From Bacteroidota bacterium (GTDB lineage Bacteria > Bacteroidota > Bacteroidia > Bacteroidales > SKPS01), in assembly GCA_022709695.1 (NCBI GenBank), contig JAKLII010000007.1, forward strand, positions 62,001 through 126,000: a stretch of 64,000 nt of DNA. Reading direction: 5' to 3'. Made by a program: the position numbers and the translations under genes. Below the pieces are notes generated by a model, which saw only the letters and a list, made by a program, of their open reading frames with translations, was not told where the DNA came from and did no database searches. Position 1 is the first letter of the stretch. Every line of letters begins with the position of its first letter. Shown here piece by piece: positions 17,590-26,946 of the stretch.

Positions 17590-18075
17590 TTATACGATCA
17601 GATCGGCACTTACCAGATAGTCCTTCATGGCCATGCGGGCCCTGTATATATAAACCTTTACCTGTGATTCGTTAAGCGCAAGGATATCGCCGATCTCCTT
17701 GTAGGAATACCCTTCATAGTCACGCAACAACAGGGCCGATCTCTGGGTTTCGGGAAGCCGGGTAACAGCTTCATCCAGAATTTCCTTAAGGTCAGTCCAC
17801 TGACGGTCAGGTGCTTCCGGGCTTCTTCTCACATCATACATGGAAACAGACCTTTGATCTTTCCGGATGGTATCGATCATCAGGTGGTAAGCGGAAGTGA
17901 ACAGGTAGGACCGCGATTTCTCAAAGGAGATGGTGTCTACTTTTTCCCACATCCGGGTGAATGCTTCCTGCACTACATCCCGGGACTTTTCTGAATCCCT
18001 CAGATTTTTCAGGATGAAGCGATATACGCTGTCAGCATGCTGGTCGACGCAGAGATTGTATTCAGCTGTGGTCAT
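17590..18075 (-). CDS. ECF-type RNA polymerase sigma factor
   Basis: Sigma-70 family extracytoplasmic function factor, 161 residues. Region 2 (VYRFILKNLRDSEKSRDVVQEAFTRMWE) and region 4 with the helix-turn-helix (LPETQRSALLLRDYEGYSYKEIGDILALNESQVKVYIYRAR) are both present. It is directly followed by the putative anti-sigma factor. Its regulon is unknown; it could control its neighbours, but no autoregulatory promoter pair is obvious. The upstream 69 bases separate it from the CHU_C protein gene. Confidence 0.95.
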   Translation of the reverse strand: MTTAEYNLCVDQHADSVYRFILKNLRDSEKSRDVVQEAFTRMWEKVDTISFEKSRSYLFTSAYHLMIDTIRKDQRSVSMYDVRRSPEAPDRQWTDLKEILDEAVTRLPETQRSALLLRDYEGYSYKEIGDILALNESQVKVYIYRARMAMKDYLVSADLIV

Positions 18076-18144
18076 GTGTTCGATGAAGGGTTGCTGCGAT
18101 GATGTGACGGGGGGATATCAAAAATGTTACACCTGGATTTTAAT

Positions 18145-20139
18145 TTATTTTCTCAGCAGGGTCACTGTTCCGCTCAGGTTGAGTTTTTTTACCACATCGG
18201 CACCATAGTCAAAGTTAAATTCTGCTTTCCACGCATAAACACCTTCCGCGGCATTGCTGCCTTCAATGGTGCCATCCCATCCTGATAGGGGGTCTGTCGA
18301 ATAAAAAACAGCACGTCCGAACCGGTCGAAGACCATCAAGCTGTATTCTGTAATGTAAATACCGCGCGGCATGAAGAAGTCGTTGAGACCATCCCCGTCA
18401 GGGGTAAAGGCATTCGGGAAAAATGCAGCTGTGATGTCTTTCACCAGGACGGGATGGCTGATCTGGCCTTCACAACCGATCATGTCGGTAACAGTAAGGG
18501 TTACAGGAAAGGTGCCAAGGGAGGTGAATTTGTGCACCGGGTTTTGCTGGGTGGAGGTATTTCCGTCCTTAAAATCCCAGTGCCAGCCGGTCAATGGCCC
18601 GGGTGACAGGTCAATAAAGTTTACAATGCCATCTTCAATATACACTGCCGGAGGGGTTGCCCTGAAATCCGCCACGGGTCCCGGGATAAGCGGGATGACA
18701 ACAGATGCTGTGGAAGTACAGATCCCATCGGTAACGGAAACGGTATAAGTGCCGGAAAAAAGGGAGGTTGCCACAGAATCGGTCTGAACCGGTGTAGTGT
18801 TCCACTGGAATGTGTAAGGAGGATAATCACCGGAAACCACTGCCATGGCAGCTCCTCTGCCGATTCCGCAACTGTCGGGAGAGAGCAGTTGTATGTTCAC
18901 TGCCGGTTCTTTATGATTTTCGATAACGACCGAATCGGTGACTTCGCAGTTATTCTGATCTTTCACATGCACTACCCAGGTACCTGCGGTAAGGGTGGTA
19001 ACCGTAGCAGTATTCAGCGCCGGATTATTGTTCCAAATGTACTGGAACGGTGCTGTGCCTCCTATGACCTGTACCGTGGCTTTTCCATTGCCGGCTGAAC
19101 ATTTTTCATTTTCCACCTGGCTGAACGACAGGGAGGGACCCGGGGCCGAAGGTACTGTAATGGTATCGTAAGTGATCAGGCAGTTGTAGGCATCTACTAC
19201 TTTAACGGTATAGGTGCCGGAAGTGAGGTTTTGAAGGATATTCCCGCCGGCCTGTGCGCTTCCGTTCCAATAGATGGTATAGGGACCGGTACCTCCCGGT
19301 ATCACGGTCAGGGTAATTTTTCCGGTGCCATTCATACAGTAATCCGGCAGGGTCTGAAAGCTCAGGGTTGCCGGCTGGATCGGAGCCCCGTTAGGTCCTC
19401 GCGGTGTGACAGGGACCGGAGTGGTATACCATATCTGTGATCCATCCTGCTGTCGCTGGAAAGAGGTCATGGAACCGGGGTTGATATTTCCCACATATTC
19501 TATTCCGGCGATGGAATTAGCTGCCGGCAGAACCATTGAGCCTCCGCAGGCAGTGGTATTGAGAATGGAATTGGTGTATTCATCTGCAGTAAAAAGGCTT
19601 GCTGCAGTTCCCGGAGAGGCATTCCAGTATACTGCATCCACTGGAGTTCCCTGCGGATTGTATAAGGCTATCCAGCCCCACTGGTCCCTTAAAAACCATC
19701 GTTCGTTATCACCACAAAGGTATTGGATGTTGAAAGTGGTTTGCCGGTAATTAGTGATGTTAAAATCAATCAGCGGGGCGGGTGAATCGTTGCCCCCGAC
19801 GAGGATAAAACCCAATGGCGGTATTTTGGTTCCTGCCGGAAAGGTAAATGCTCCCCAGTTGCTTCCGTTATTGGATGAGCTGGCATTACTGCCCAGCGTA
19901 TAGCAGCTCAGATCGAGGGTGTCACATGGATTGGAGTTGTATAGCTCGATAAATTCACGGTTGTACGGAACCGGTATGTTGGAGGCTGTATTGTACAGGG
20001 AATTGGCATTGGTGGTCGGCTGAGGACTCATATCGTTGGGATTTGCAGGAGGTCCTGCAAACACTTCATTGATGACGACACCCTGAGATTTGCCGAGGAT
20101 CGAAAGGCTGAACAAAGCAATTACCAGAGCAAGTCTCAT
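18145..20139 (-). CDS. Secreted lamin-tail/SprB-repeat/PKD protein with gliding-type C-terminal domain
   Basis: A 664-residue surface or secreted protein with signal peptide (MRLALVIALFSLSILGKSQG). It has an N-terminal lamin-tail-like domain (VVINEVFAG...EFIELYN), then three SprB-type repeats (each near YTVKVVDAYNC, WVVHVKDQNNC, YTVSVTDGIC), one PKD domain (GWHWDFKDGNTST), and a CHU_C/gliding motility-associated C-terminal domain (FFPNAFTPDGDGLNDFF...FDRFGRAVFYS). The last domain is a type B sorting signal for the type IX secretion system. Likely an adhesin or matrix protein; no enzyme domain is seen. Confidence 0.9.
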   Translation of the reverse strand: MRLALVIALFSLSILGKSQGVVINEVFAGPPANPNDMSPQPTTNANSLYNTASNIPVPYNREFIELYNSNPCDTLDLSCYTLGSNASSSNNGSNWGAFTFPAGTKIPPLGFILVGGNDSPAPLIDFNITNYRQTTFNIQYLCGDNERWFLRDQWGWIALYNPQGTPVDAVYWNASPGTAASLFTADEYTNSILNTTACGGSMVLPAANSIAGIEYVGNINPGSMTSFQRQQDGSQIWYTTPVPVTPRGPNGAPIQPATLSFQTLPDYCMNGTGKITLTVIPGGTGPYTIYWNGSAQAGGNILQNLTSGTYTVKVVDAYNCLITYDTITVPSAPGPSLSFSQVENEKCSAGNGKATVQVIGGTAPFQYIWNNNPALNTATVTTLTAGTWVVHVKDQNNCEVTDSVVIENHKEPAVNIQLLSPDSCGIGRGAAMAVVSGDYPPYTFQWNTTPVQTDSVATSLFSGTYTVSVTDGICTSTASVVIPLIPGPVADFRATPPAVYIEDGIVNFIDLSPGPLTGWHWDFKDGNTSTQQNPVHKFTSLGTFPVTLTVTDMIGCEGQISHPVLVKDITAAFFPNAFTPDGDGLNDFFMPRGIYITEYSLMVFDRFGRAVFYSTDPLSGWDGTIEGSNAAEGVYAWKAEFNFDYGADVVKKLNLSGTVTLLRK

Positions 20140-20295
20140 AGTGACATCCTGATATGGATCCGGGTTGGGATTAAAATCAGCTGCTTATAAAGTTTTTATG
20201 ACTGGAAACAAGGTGTAAAGTTACATCATAATGTATCATTCCCTTGTAAATATTCCTAACGAATAAGATAACGGTAAAGTTCATCCGGAAAGATG

Positions 20296-20303
20296 TATAT
20301 TTG
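20296..20303 (+). promoter_or_regulatory. TAnnTTTG -7 box for flavin reductase-rubredoxin gene
   Basis: TATATTTG matches the -7 consensus 38 bases before the ATG at 20342. The surrounding 200-base gap (20140-20341) is AT-rich and also serves as the divergent upstream region of the CHU_C protein gene. I see no other element in it. Confidence 0.5.
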
Positions 20304-20341
20304 ACCGTTCCATCAGAAAATATTTATATAACCTGTTTGTC

Positions 20342-21058
20342 ATGAACCAATCCGAGGCTTTTTTCAAACTTACCTATGGCTTGTATCTGGTAACGAGTTC
20401 CGCCGGAGAGGAACGAAATGCCTACATTGCCAATACGGTATTTCAGGTAACCAGTCAGCCGGCACGGTTGGCCATCAGTTGTCATAAAGAGAATTATTCT
20501 TCCCGACTACTGGAAGAGGGTGGCTCATTTGGTGTTTCCGTGCTGCAGAAGGACACTCCCGTTGAATTCATCCGCAGGTTTGGATATCAGAGTGCGAAGG
20601 ATACCCCAAAATTCCCCGGACTGAATTTCCGGAAAGGGGTTACCGGGGTTCCGGTGGTGTATGACTATTCAATCGCATGGTTCGAATGCCGCATCAATCA
20701 GAAGGTGGATACGGGCACCCATTGGATTTTCATCGGTGAAGTGGTGGATTTCGGAGTGCTCAGCAGTTATGATGAGCCGCTGGATTATGCCTGGTATCGT
20801 GAAACCTACAAGGCGGCCTCGCCCTCGAGAGCACCTACCTATGTGCCAACCGATAGCGGGAACCTTACGACCTCAGCATCATCCGGCTCCCTGTTGCATG
20901 CATGTGCCATTTGCGAATATGTGTACAACCCTGCCAAAGGGGATCCTGCAAACGGAATTCCTCCGGGGACTCCTTTTGAAGAGCTCCCGGAGGATTGGTC
21001 ATGTCCGGTATGTGGAGCAGGGAAGGGGGTTTTCAGTGAAACCTCCGGCCACTATTGA
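20342..21058 (+). CDS. Flavin reductase-rubredoxin fusion (Hrb-like)
   Basis: A 238-residue cytoplasmic two-domain electron carrier. The N-terminal FMN-binding flavin reductase-like domain (about residues 1-165) contains [20 protein letters not shown] and the GEVVDFG segment. A linker leads to a C-terminal rubredoxin domain with two CxxC iron ligands: [14 protein letters not shown] and [11 protein letters not shown]. In anaerobes, high-molecular-weight rubredoxins of this build pass electrons from NAD(P)H to flavodiiron proteins or rubrerythrin for O2 or peroxide reduction. No such partner is in the window. It ends 2 bases from the ackA stop, convergently. Confidence 0.92.
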   Translation: MNQSEAFFKLTYGLYLVTSSAGEERNAYIANTVFQVTSQPARLAISCHKENYSSRLLEEGGSFGVSVLQKDTPVEFIRRFGYQSAKDTPKFPGLNFRKGVTGVPVVYDYSIAWFECRINQKVDTGTHWIFIGEVVDFGVLSSYDEPLDYAWYRETYKAASPSRAPTYVPTDSGNLTTSASSGSLLHACAICEYVYNPAKGDPANGIPPGTPFEELPEDWSCPVCGAGKGVFSETSGHY

Positions 21059-21060
21059 TC

Positions 21061-22269
21061 TTACATCGCCTTGCTGATGATGCTGAGGGTATCCCTGGCA
21101 ATCACCAGCTCTTCATTGGTGGTAACCACCATGGCAGTTGTGCGGCTTTCCGGTTTTGAGATTACCATGTCCTTGCCTCTGAGCCCGTTGTTTTTTTCCA
21201 CATCGAGATCGATCCCCAGGAAGGAAAGGCCTTTAGTTACTTTTTCACGCACTAAGATGTCGTTTTCGCCAATACCTCCGGTAAAGATCAGCAAATCAAT
21301 ACCATCCATCACGGCAGCGTAGGCACCAATGTATTTTTTAACCCTGTGGCAATACATGTCCTGGGCAATTTCAGCACGCTCATTTCCTTCACTAATCGCT
21401 TTATCGATGTCACGCATGTCAAAGGAGAGGCCCGAAATACCCAGCACTCCGCTTTTCTTGTTGAGAATGTTATTGATCTCTTTATAATCGAGGTTTTCCT
21501 TTTCCATCAGGTAGAGCACAACTCCGATATCGAGGTCTCCGGCCCGGGTACCCATCAGCAGCCCTTCGATGGGGGTAAAACCCATGGAGGTTTCAACCGA
21601 CTGGCCCCTGTCGATGGCAGTGATGGAAGCACCGTTCCCCAGATGGCAGGTGATAATTTTCAGATCCTCCCAGTTTTTCCCTAAAAGGTCGCACCCTTTC
21701 TGGGCTACGAATTTATGGCTTGTACCATGGAAACCATACCTTCTGATATTATACTTTTCATAGTATTCATATGGGATTCCGTAAAGATAGGCATGCTTGG
21801 GCATGGTTTGGTGAAAGGAGGTGTCGAAGACTGCCACCTGGGGAACATCAGGCAGAATAGCATCTATGGACAGGATCCCCTTCAGGTTTGCAGGGTTGTG
21901 CAGGGGAGCCAGCTCGATGCATTTTTCGATATCCTGTTTCACCCGGTTGGTGATTCTGACACTGGCTTTAAAGTTCTCGCCTCCATGGGCCACACGGTGA
22001 CCCACTGCAGTGATCTCATCCTTGCTCTTGATAACACCCTGGGCAGGATGTACCAGAATATCAAGGATAAGGTTGATGCCGGTCTGGTGGTCAGGAATGT
22101 CTTTCACCATATTGAATTTGTCGCGGTTTTTGGCACTGTGCGACAACTCAGCACATTTCATTCCGACCCTCTCCACGATTCCCTTTGCCAGGAGGTCGGC
22201 TTCATGAGACATATCAATCAACTGGTACTTAATGGATGAACTTCCGCAGTTCAGCACGAGGATTTTCAT
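21061..22269 (-). CDS. ackA: Acetate kinase
   Basis: Converts acetyl phosphate and ADP to acetate and ATP, 402 residues from the ATG at 22269 (MKILVLNCGSSSIKYQL). The ORF extends 24 residues further upstream but the family starts at MKILVLN. Motifs: NCGSSSIKYQ (phosphate 1), FDTSFHQTMP, RRYGFHGTSHKFV, THLGNGAS-type segment (CHLGNGASITAI) and GGIGEND. It lies 31 bases after pta, forming the pta-ackA operon for acetate production with substrate-level phosphorylation. Confidence 0.98.
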   Translation of the reverse strand: MKILVLNCGSSSIKYQLIDMSHEADLLAKGIVERVGMKCAELSHSAKNRDKFNMVKDIPDHQTGINLILDILVHPAQGVIKSKDEITAVGHRVAHGGENFKASVRITNRVKQDIEKCIELAPLHNPANLKGILSIDAILPDVPQVAVFDTSFHQTMPKHAYLYGIPYEYYEKYNIRRYGFHGTSHKFVAQKGCDLLGKNWEDLKIITCHLGNGASITAIDRGQSVETSMGFTPIEGLLMGTRAGDLDIGVVLYLMEKENLDYKEINNILNKKSGVLGISGLSFDMRDIDKAISEGNERAEIAQDMYCHRVKKYIGAYAAVMDGIDLLIFTGGIGENDILVREKVTKGLSFLGIDLDVEKNNGLRGKDMVISKPESRTTAMVVTTNEELVIARDTLSIISKAM

Positions 22270-22300
22270 TGCGTATGGATTTAATAGGTTTTGGTATAAT

Positions 22301-23305
22301 TTAGAAAGTTCCGGCAGCCTGATTGGCAGTAATGGCAACAAGATTCACGATATCGTCAACGGAGCATCCTCTTGAAAGGTCGTTGATGGGGGCTGCCATT
22401 CCCTGAAGCACAGGGCCTACAGCTTCGGCACCCGCAAGACGCTGTACCAGTTTGTATCCGATATTTCCGGATTGGAGATCGGGGAAAACCAGCACATTGG
22501 CTTTTCCGGCAATGGGACTTCTCGGAGCTTTGCTCTGTCCGATCTTTTCCACAATGGCAGCATCGGCCTGCATTTCGCCGTCAAACATCAGTTCGGGGGC
22601 CATTTGCTGTGCTTTTTTGGTGGCATTTACCACCTTATCAACCAGAGGATGCGCTGCGCTCCCTTTGGTGGAGAAACTCAGGAGGGCTACCCGGGGTTCG
22701 ATGCCTGCAATTGCTTTTGCAGTGCGTGCAGTACTTACGGCGATCTGTGCAAGCTCATCTTCGGTTGGATCTGGATGCACGGCACAATCGGCAAACACCA
22801 GTATCCCATCTTCACCCCATCTGGTGTCATTCATCAGCATAAAAAATGCCCCTGAGACCACACTGATGCCCGGAAGGGTTTTTACGATCTGAAACGCCGG
22901 ACGCAGCACATTACCGGTGGCATTGGCAGCACCTGCAACTTCACCATCGGCATCACCGTTCTTGATAAGGAGGGTGGCAAGGTACAAAGGATCTTCCACC
23001 TGTTTGAAGGCTGCTTCAGGGGTCATCCCTTTCTCTTTCCGGATGGAATAAAGCAGATCGGCATACAGTTGCTTCCGGGGGTGGTCAGCCGGGTCGATAA
23101 TCTCGGCCTGTGCAATATTTTTCAGCCCCCATTCGCCGGCAAGCCTGTGGATTTCCGTGGCATTGCCCAGGAGAATGATTCTGGCAATCCCCTCTCCGAT
23201 CACCTGATCGGCTGCCCTGAGGGTCCTTTCTTCTGTTCCTTCCGGTAATACAATACATTTATTGTACTGCCTGGCTCTGCTTTTAATCTTTTCCAGAAAT
23301 TCCAT
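22301..23305 (-). CDS. pta: Phosphate acetyltransferase
   Basis: Short-form Pta, 334 residues from the ATG at 23305 ([16 protein letters not shown]). It makes acetyl phosphate from acetyl-CoA. Conserved stretches: [39 protein letters not shown], and [25 protein letters not shown] near the C-terminus. The N-terminal DRTGG domain of long Pta enzymes is absent. The ORF runs to 23404 upstream, but that part encodes no family sequence. A long leader of about 120 bases separates a -7 box at 23432-23439 from the start. Confidence 0.97.
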   Translation of the reverse strand: MEFLEKIKSRARQYNKCIVLPEGTEERTLRAADQVIGEGIARIILLGNATEIHRLAGEWGLKNIAQAEIIDPADHPRKQLYADLLYSIRKEKGMTPEAAFKQVEDPLYLATLLIKNGDADGEVAGAANATGNVLRPAFQIVKTLPGISVVSGAFFMLMNDTRWGEDGILVFADCAVHPDPTEDELAQIAVSTARTAKAIAGIEPRVALLSFSTKGSAAHPLVDKVVNATKKAQQMAPELMFDGEMQADAAIVEKIGQSKAPRSPIAGKANVLVFPDLQSGNIGYKLVQRLAGAEAVGPVLQGMAAPINDLSRGCSVDDIVNLVAITANQAAGTF

Positions 23306-23431
23306 ACGTAATCTTTTATCTGTTGGTGCAATCCACAGGAAAATCCGTGTATCGCTGTAACAATGGTTAATAATGTTATTAATTGATTTACAGGGCTTAG
23401 GCACTCAAAATGAGATGGCTTACCTGCGGAG

Positions 23432-23439
23432 CAAAAGTA
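23432..23439 (-). promoter_or_regulatory. TAnnTTTG -7 box for pta-ackA
   Basis: TACTTTTG on the minus strand fits the -7 consensus. It would give a leader of about 120 bases before the pta ATG. The gap 23306-23591 holds this box, a terminator at 23491-23539, and no gene. Confidence 0.45.
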
Positions 23440-23490
23440 GTTTTTCTGGTTGAATGTTCCTAATATTCAACCAAAAACTTACCGCTATAA

Positions 23491-23539
23491 AAGGAAAGTG
23501 CCCCGCGCCTTCCGATATCGGGGCAGCGGGGCTTTCCTT
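23491..23539 (-). terminator. Intrinsic terminator after GIN-barrel gene
   Basis: On the minus strand a 14-bp near-perfect stem (AAGGAAAGCCCCGC pairing with GCGGGGCACTTTCCTT, two-base bulge) with a 19-base loop is followed by TTATAG. It lies about 52 bases after the stop at 23592. The hairpin is nearly symmetrical and could also act on the other strand. Confidence 0.7.
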
Positions 23540-23591
23540 GATCACCAAAAATTACCGAAAACGCGATGAAGGGAGATTATATGGATTCCTG

Positions 23592-25070
23592 TTAATCCCA
23601 GTTGGCTAGAGCAATGCCAAAGTTAACAGGATAGAGTTCAGGGCCTTTGCCTTTGTCAAAAAGGGAGAGGATGTTGTATTCAGCGAAGAAGTTGAGGGGT
23701 CCCCAGCCGATTTTTGCTACGTAAGCCACACGGTAAGGGTTCAGGTAGAATCTGTCCCATTCTTTCTCCTTTACCTCTTTTCCGTTCAGTTCATACATAT
23801 ATTTTGTATGGGAGCGAAGTCTCAGGCCGAGGCTTACACCTCCTGCGATATGGAAGCTGTTCTTCGAAGAACCGCTGTTGGTCTGGTATTCGAGCAGAAA
23901 AGGCACCTTAAGATAGGAGCAGGAGAGTTTACTTTTCTCGAATTCAATGCCTGCGGGGGCTGGTTCAGGAGTGATTTCGCCATTGATTTTGCGGATGAAA
24001 TTGCTCCCTTCGAATTTGTAGTTGTTAAACTCTATCCCCAAACCGGTAACAATTCCGAGGTGATGTTTGATTATAGGCAGATTTGCTTCCAGCAGATTGA
24101 GGTTCACCATGAGGGAATTGGGCATTTTCAATTCCATGTAGTCGGCACCGGCAGGGAGTTCGAAAGCGTTATCCTGGTTCAGGTAGGTGTTGATACCCAG
24201 TTCAACACCGCCAAAATGGCCGTTGAATTTTTTCTTTTTCCCTGTGTTTTTCATCATCTTTTTAATGGATTCTATTTTGATATCTCCATCTTCCACATCA
24301 CGCATTATCTCCTCAGTAATGACAACTGGTTGTTCATCATCCCCGGCAAGGAGGGCCCCTGAGGTTTCCAGCTGGTTCACAGGCGGATCTGTCGTGAATT
24401 TTACCGAAGCAGCTGCTGTTACCTTTCCTGCAACTTTATCCGTAACATTGAGTTTGCCACTGCTGGCACCTGAAGCATTCACCTGGGCATCTTTTGCGGC
24501 AAGGTCCTCGAACCTGCCATTTGCTGCACCGCTCATTTTCAGGATCAATGAGTCGGCAGTACCTGAAAGGGTCATCACAGAAGCACCTGACAGACCTGCA
24601 TCAAGACTCTTCACCTGTACCTCCATCTTCAGGTTTGCTGCTCCTCCGGTTTCAACACTGAAGACATCCTGCACAAAGAGGTTTTTTCCTGTAAGGCCTG
24701 CGGCACCCGACACCCTGATCTTTTCAACCGATGGTGCAGTTACCTTAATCACAAGTCCTTCTGCTGTGCGGGCTGAGATGCGGAGGATGTTGTCTTTGGA
24801 TTTTACCGATACACCTTCCACAGCGGAAGGATTCCCTTTGGCTGCGACTTCAAAGCCGGGACCCTGGGTAAATTCAACAAGGGCAGATCCGCTCACCTCG
24901 AGGGTGCTGAACGCGGTCACCGGATATACCACGCTGGTGTCCTGGGCATAACTCATTCTGGCCGGAAGGAAAGACATAAGCATCAGCAGTACCGGAAATG
25001 TCAGCCGATATGCCGAAGCCTTCATTCTGGAAAACAACAATGGATTTTTCATGGTGTAAAAATTTGGCAT
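23592..25070 (-). CDS. GIN-domain (DUF2807) protein fused to outer-membrane beta-barrel domain
   Basis: A 492-residue envelope protein (486 from Met7 at 25052). After a signal peptide ending SYAQ, residues about 50-235 form a head GIN-type right-handed beta domain with short repeated ASGAA-like turns (VSGAAGLTGK, LSGASVMTLSG, MSGAANGRFED, ASGASSGKLN). From about residue 285 to the end is a PorT-like outer-membrane barrel (FGGVELGINTYLNQDN, GLGIEFNNYKF, and a final beta strand NFGIALANWD). The two parts are joined by an acidic linker (EEIMRDVEDGDIKIE). Function unknown; adhesin or envelope-stress role is possible. Confidence 0.82.
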   Translation of the reverse strand: MPNFYTMKNPLLFSRMKASAYRLTFPVLLMLMSFLPARMSYAQDTSVVYPVTAFSTLEVSGSALVEFTQGPGFEVAAKGNPSAVEGVSVKSKDNILRISARTAEGLVIKVTAPSVEKIRVSGAAGLTGKNLFVQDVFSVETGGAANLKMEVQVKSLDAGLSGASVMTLSGTADSLILKMSGAANGRFEDLAAKDAQVNASGASSGKLNVTDKVAGKVTAAASVKFTTDPPVNQLETSGALLAGDDEQPVVITEEIMRDVEDGDIKIESIKKMMKNTGKKKKFNGHFGGVELGINTYLNQDNAFELPAGADYMELKMPNSLMVNLNLLEANLPIIKHHLGIVTGLGIEFNNYKFEGSNFIRKINGEITPEPAPAGIEFEKSKLSCSYLKVPFLLEYQTNSGSSKNSFHIAGGVSLGLRLRSHTKYMYELNGKEVKEKEWDRFYLNPYRVAYVAKIGWGPLNFFAEYNILSLFDKGKGPELYPVNFGIALANWD

Positions 25071-25095
25071 TTAGTGGTTATTCTTATCATCTCAC

Positions 25096-25113
25096 GAATC
25101 TGATTTCAGATTC
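25096..25113. promoter_or_regulatory. Perfect 18-base palindrome upstream of GIN-barrel gene
   Basis: GAATCTGA-TT-TCAGATTC, an 8-bp perfect inverted repeat with a 2-base centre, 26-43 bases upstream of the ORF start. Two readings are possible: an operator for a dimeric repressor, or a leader hairpin. On the plus strand it is followed by TTTT, but no plus-strand gene ends here. Confidence 0.4.
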
Positions 25114-25184
25114 TTTTAGGCATACGACGCCCTGTTGAAACGAAAAGTTACATGGTTTGAAAAAAAAACAGACAGGGTACAGGA

Positions 25185-26891
25185 TCAGAGTCCAGAACTC
25201 CAGTTGTAGTTGTACAGGCCCTCGATGAGGCGTTTCTTCTTTTCCTCTGCGGGAAGGGAATCAAAGGCTGCTTTTTCTTTCAGGTGGATTTCTATTTTCC
25301 GCATCTCTTCGGCATGCTGCTGATCGCGGAATTCCTGTTCTTTGGTTTCGCGCAGGAATTGTTCGGCCACCTGCGGGAAGAGTTCAAGCAGGAGCTCCTC
25401 TTTTTCATTTTCTGCCAGCTTTCGTCCATCGGCATTCTCGAGCGCAGGATTGGGCTGTGGGGTATATTTGCTCATATTGTAAGGGGTCTCTTCCCTTACG
25501 CCGCAGATCAGCTCACGGAAGTCGGGGTCGATTTCGATGGGAGTTGCCCCATATTCTCCTTTCACCAGGCTGATAAACTGGTTGTTGTTGGTGGTATAGG
25601 GCTTATTCCCTTTGTTTTCATCAAGCACATAATTCACTGCCTGCACTCCGATGATCTGGGAGGTGGGGGTCACAAGGGGGGGGCACCCGGCAGAGACCCG
25701 TACCACCGGCACCACCTCAAGTACTCTGGTAAGGAGATGATCGAGTTTAAGCTGTTTGATCTGGGCCAGCATATTGGTATACATGCCTCCCGGAATTTCG
25801 GCATTTTTCACCGCTTCATCCGGTTCGGGTAAACCAAACCATTTTTCGATGGCCTGGGTTGCTTCCAGCAGTTTCTCCTGATCCATCTGGGTAGCATATT
25901 CAATCGCCTGATCAAACAGTTGATCAATCTCTGCAGGCAGGGTGTCGGTGGTAAGGTCCCATGGCCGGGGCATAGGGTATGCATCCAGTTCAGCATGCTC
26001 TTTCCGGATTTCAGCCAGTTCACGGTTGATTTTTCCGACCACCGCAGGGTTGACACCCGTATCGATACCCAGTTTATTGCAGAAGATCTGGATGATTTCA
26101 AAAGAAGGAGCAGCAGGTCCGCCACTGAAATTCAGGATGGCAGTATCTATTATATCAACCCCGTTGATAATGGCCACCAGTGCTGAGGCAAGGCCATAGC
26201 CGGGAGTACAGTGGGTGTGGAAATCTATCGGAACACCTACTTCTGCTTTGAGCCCCGAAATAAGCTTTGCCGCTTTGGCAGGAGGAACCAGCCCTGCCAT
26301 GTCTTTCACGGTGATCATATCGGCACCCATGCTTTCCAGTTCGCGGGCTTTTTCTATAAAATAGGAGGTGCGGAAGATTTTTCTGGGCAGCTTTTTCATC
26401 TGCCAGAAGGCCCTTGCACGCTCTTTCATGGTAAATTTCGGATCAACCGTATAGCAAATGCAGCAATCGGCAACCCCTCCGCTGGCTTTCACATAGCCAA
26501 TGGTAGACCTGATATTGTTGGTATCGTTCAGTGCATCAAAAATCCTCATGATACCGATACCCGATTGTACAGCATTGCGGTTAAAGCCTTCAATAACCTT
26601 TTCGGGATACGGGCTGTATCCGAAGAGATTCCTTCCCCTCGAAAGTGCTGTGAGCAGGCTTGCGTCACCCATCATGGTTTTAATGGACTCAAGCCGGTTC
26701 CATGGATCCTCTTTCAGAAAGCGCATGATGGCATCCGGCACAGCGCCGCCCCACACTTCCATGGCATAAAAATGTGCATCCCTGAACAGAGGAAGCACAC
26801 GGTCGACCTGCTTCTGATTCATGCGGGTGGCGAAAAGCGACTGTTGTCCGTCGCGCAGGGTAAGGTCCCTGATCCTGAGTGTTTTTTTCAT
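25185..26891 (-). CDS. Pyruvate/oxaloacetate carboxyltransferase (PycB/OadA type)
   Basis: Biotin-dependent carboxyltransferase subunit, 568 residues. It moves CO2 between carboxybiotin and pyruvate/oxaloacetate. Signatures: TLRDGQQSLFATRM at the N-terminus (metal and substrate site), AMEVWGGAVPDAIMRFL, the metal ligand pair in IDFHTHCTPGYG, and the carboxyltransferase lysine in the MITVKDMAGLVPP strand. A C-terminal biotinyl domain is missing, so a separate carrier is needed; the biotin protein at 38894-39310 is one candidate. A -7 box precedes the gene. Whether it works as pyruvate carboxylase or as decarboxylase cannot be decided. Confidence 0.92.
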   Translation of the reverse strand: MKKTLRIRDLTLRDGQQSLFATRMNQKQVDRVLPLFRDAHFYAMEVWGGAVPDAIMRFLKEDPWNRLESIKTMMGDASLLTALSRGRNLFGYSPYPEKVIEGFNRNAVQSGIGIMRIFDALNDTNNIRSTIGYVKASGGVADCCICYTVDPKFTMKERARAFWQMKKLPRKIFRTSYFIEKARELESMGADMITVKDMAGLVPPAKAAKLISGLKAEVGVPIDFHTHCTPGYGLASALVAIINGVDIIDTAILNFSGGPAAPSFEIIQIFCNKLGIDTGVNPAVVGKINRELAEIRKEHAELDAYPMPRPWDLTTDTLPAEIDQLFDQAIEYATQMDQEKLLEATQAIEKWFGLPEPDEAVKNAEIPGGMYTNMLAQIKQLKLDHLLTRVLEVVPVVRVSAGCPPLVTPTSQIIGVQAVNYVLDENKGNKPYTTNNNQFISLVKGEYGATPIEIDPDFRELICGVREETPYNMSKYTPQPNPALENADGRKLAENEKEELLLELFPQVAEQFLRETKEQEFRDQQHAEEMRKIEIHLKEKAAFDSLPAEEKKKRLIEGLYNYNWSSGL

Positions 26892-26919
26892 AGGAGATAA
26901 AAGCTGGAATAATGGGTTG

Positions 26920-26927
26920 CAAAGATA
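26920..26927 (-). promoter_or_regulatory. TAnnTTTG -7 box for carboxyltransferase gene
   Basis: TATCTTTG on the minus strand, 28 bases before the ATG at 26891 and just after the dxs stop at 26947. It implies that the carboxyltransferase gene has its own transcription start. Confidence 0.55.
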
Positions 26928-26946
26928 ACCTATCTGAATGAAATTC

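Noticed and set aside
23491-23539. Striking GC-rich hairpin considered as a regulatory RNA
   Set aside because: Its position after the GIN-barrel stop and the following T-rich bases fit an ordinary intrinsic terminator.
24187-24951. 254-codon plus-strand frame opposite the GIN-barrel gene
   Set aside because: Ala/Ser/Thr-rich antisense of the repeated GIN domain; no start signal and no domain.
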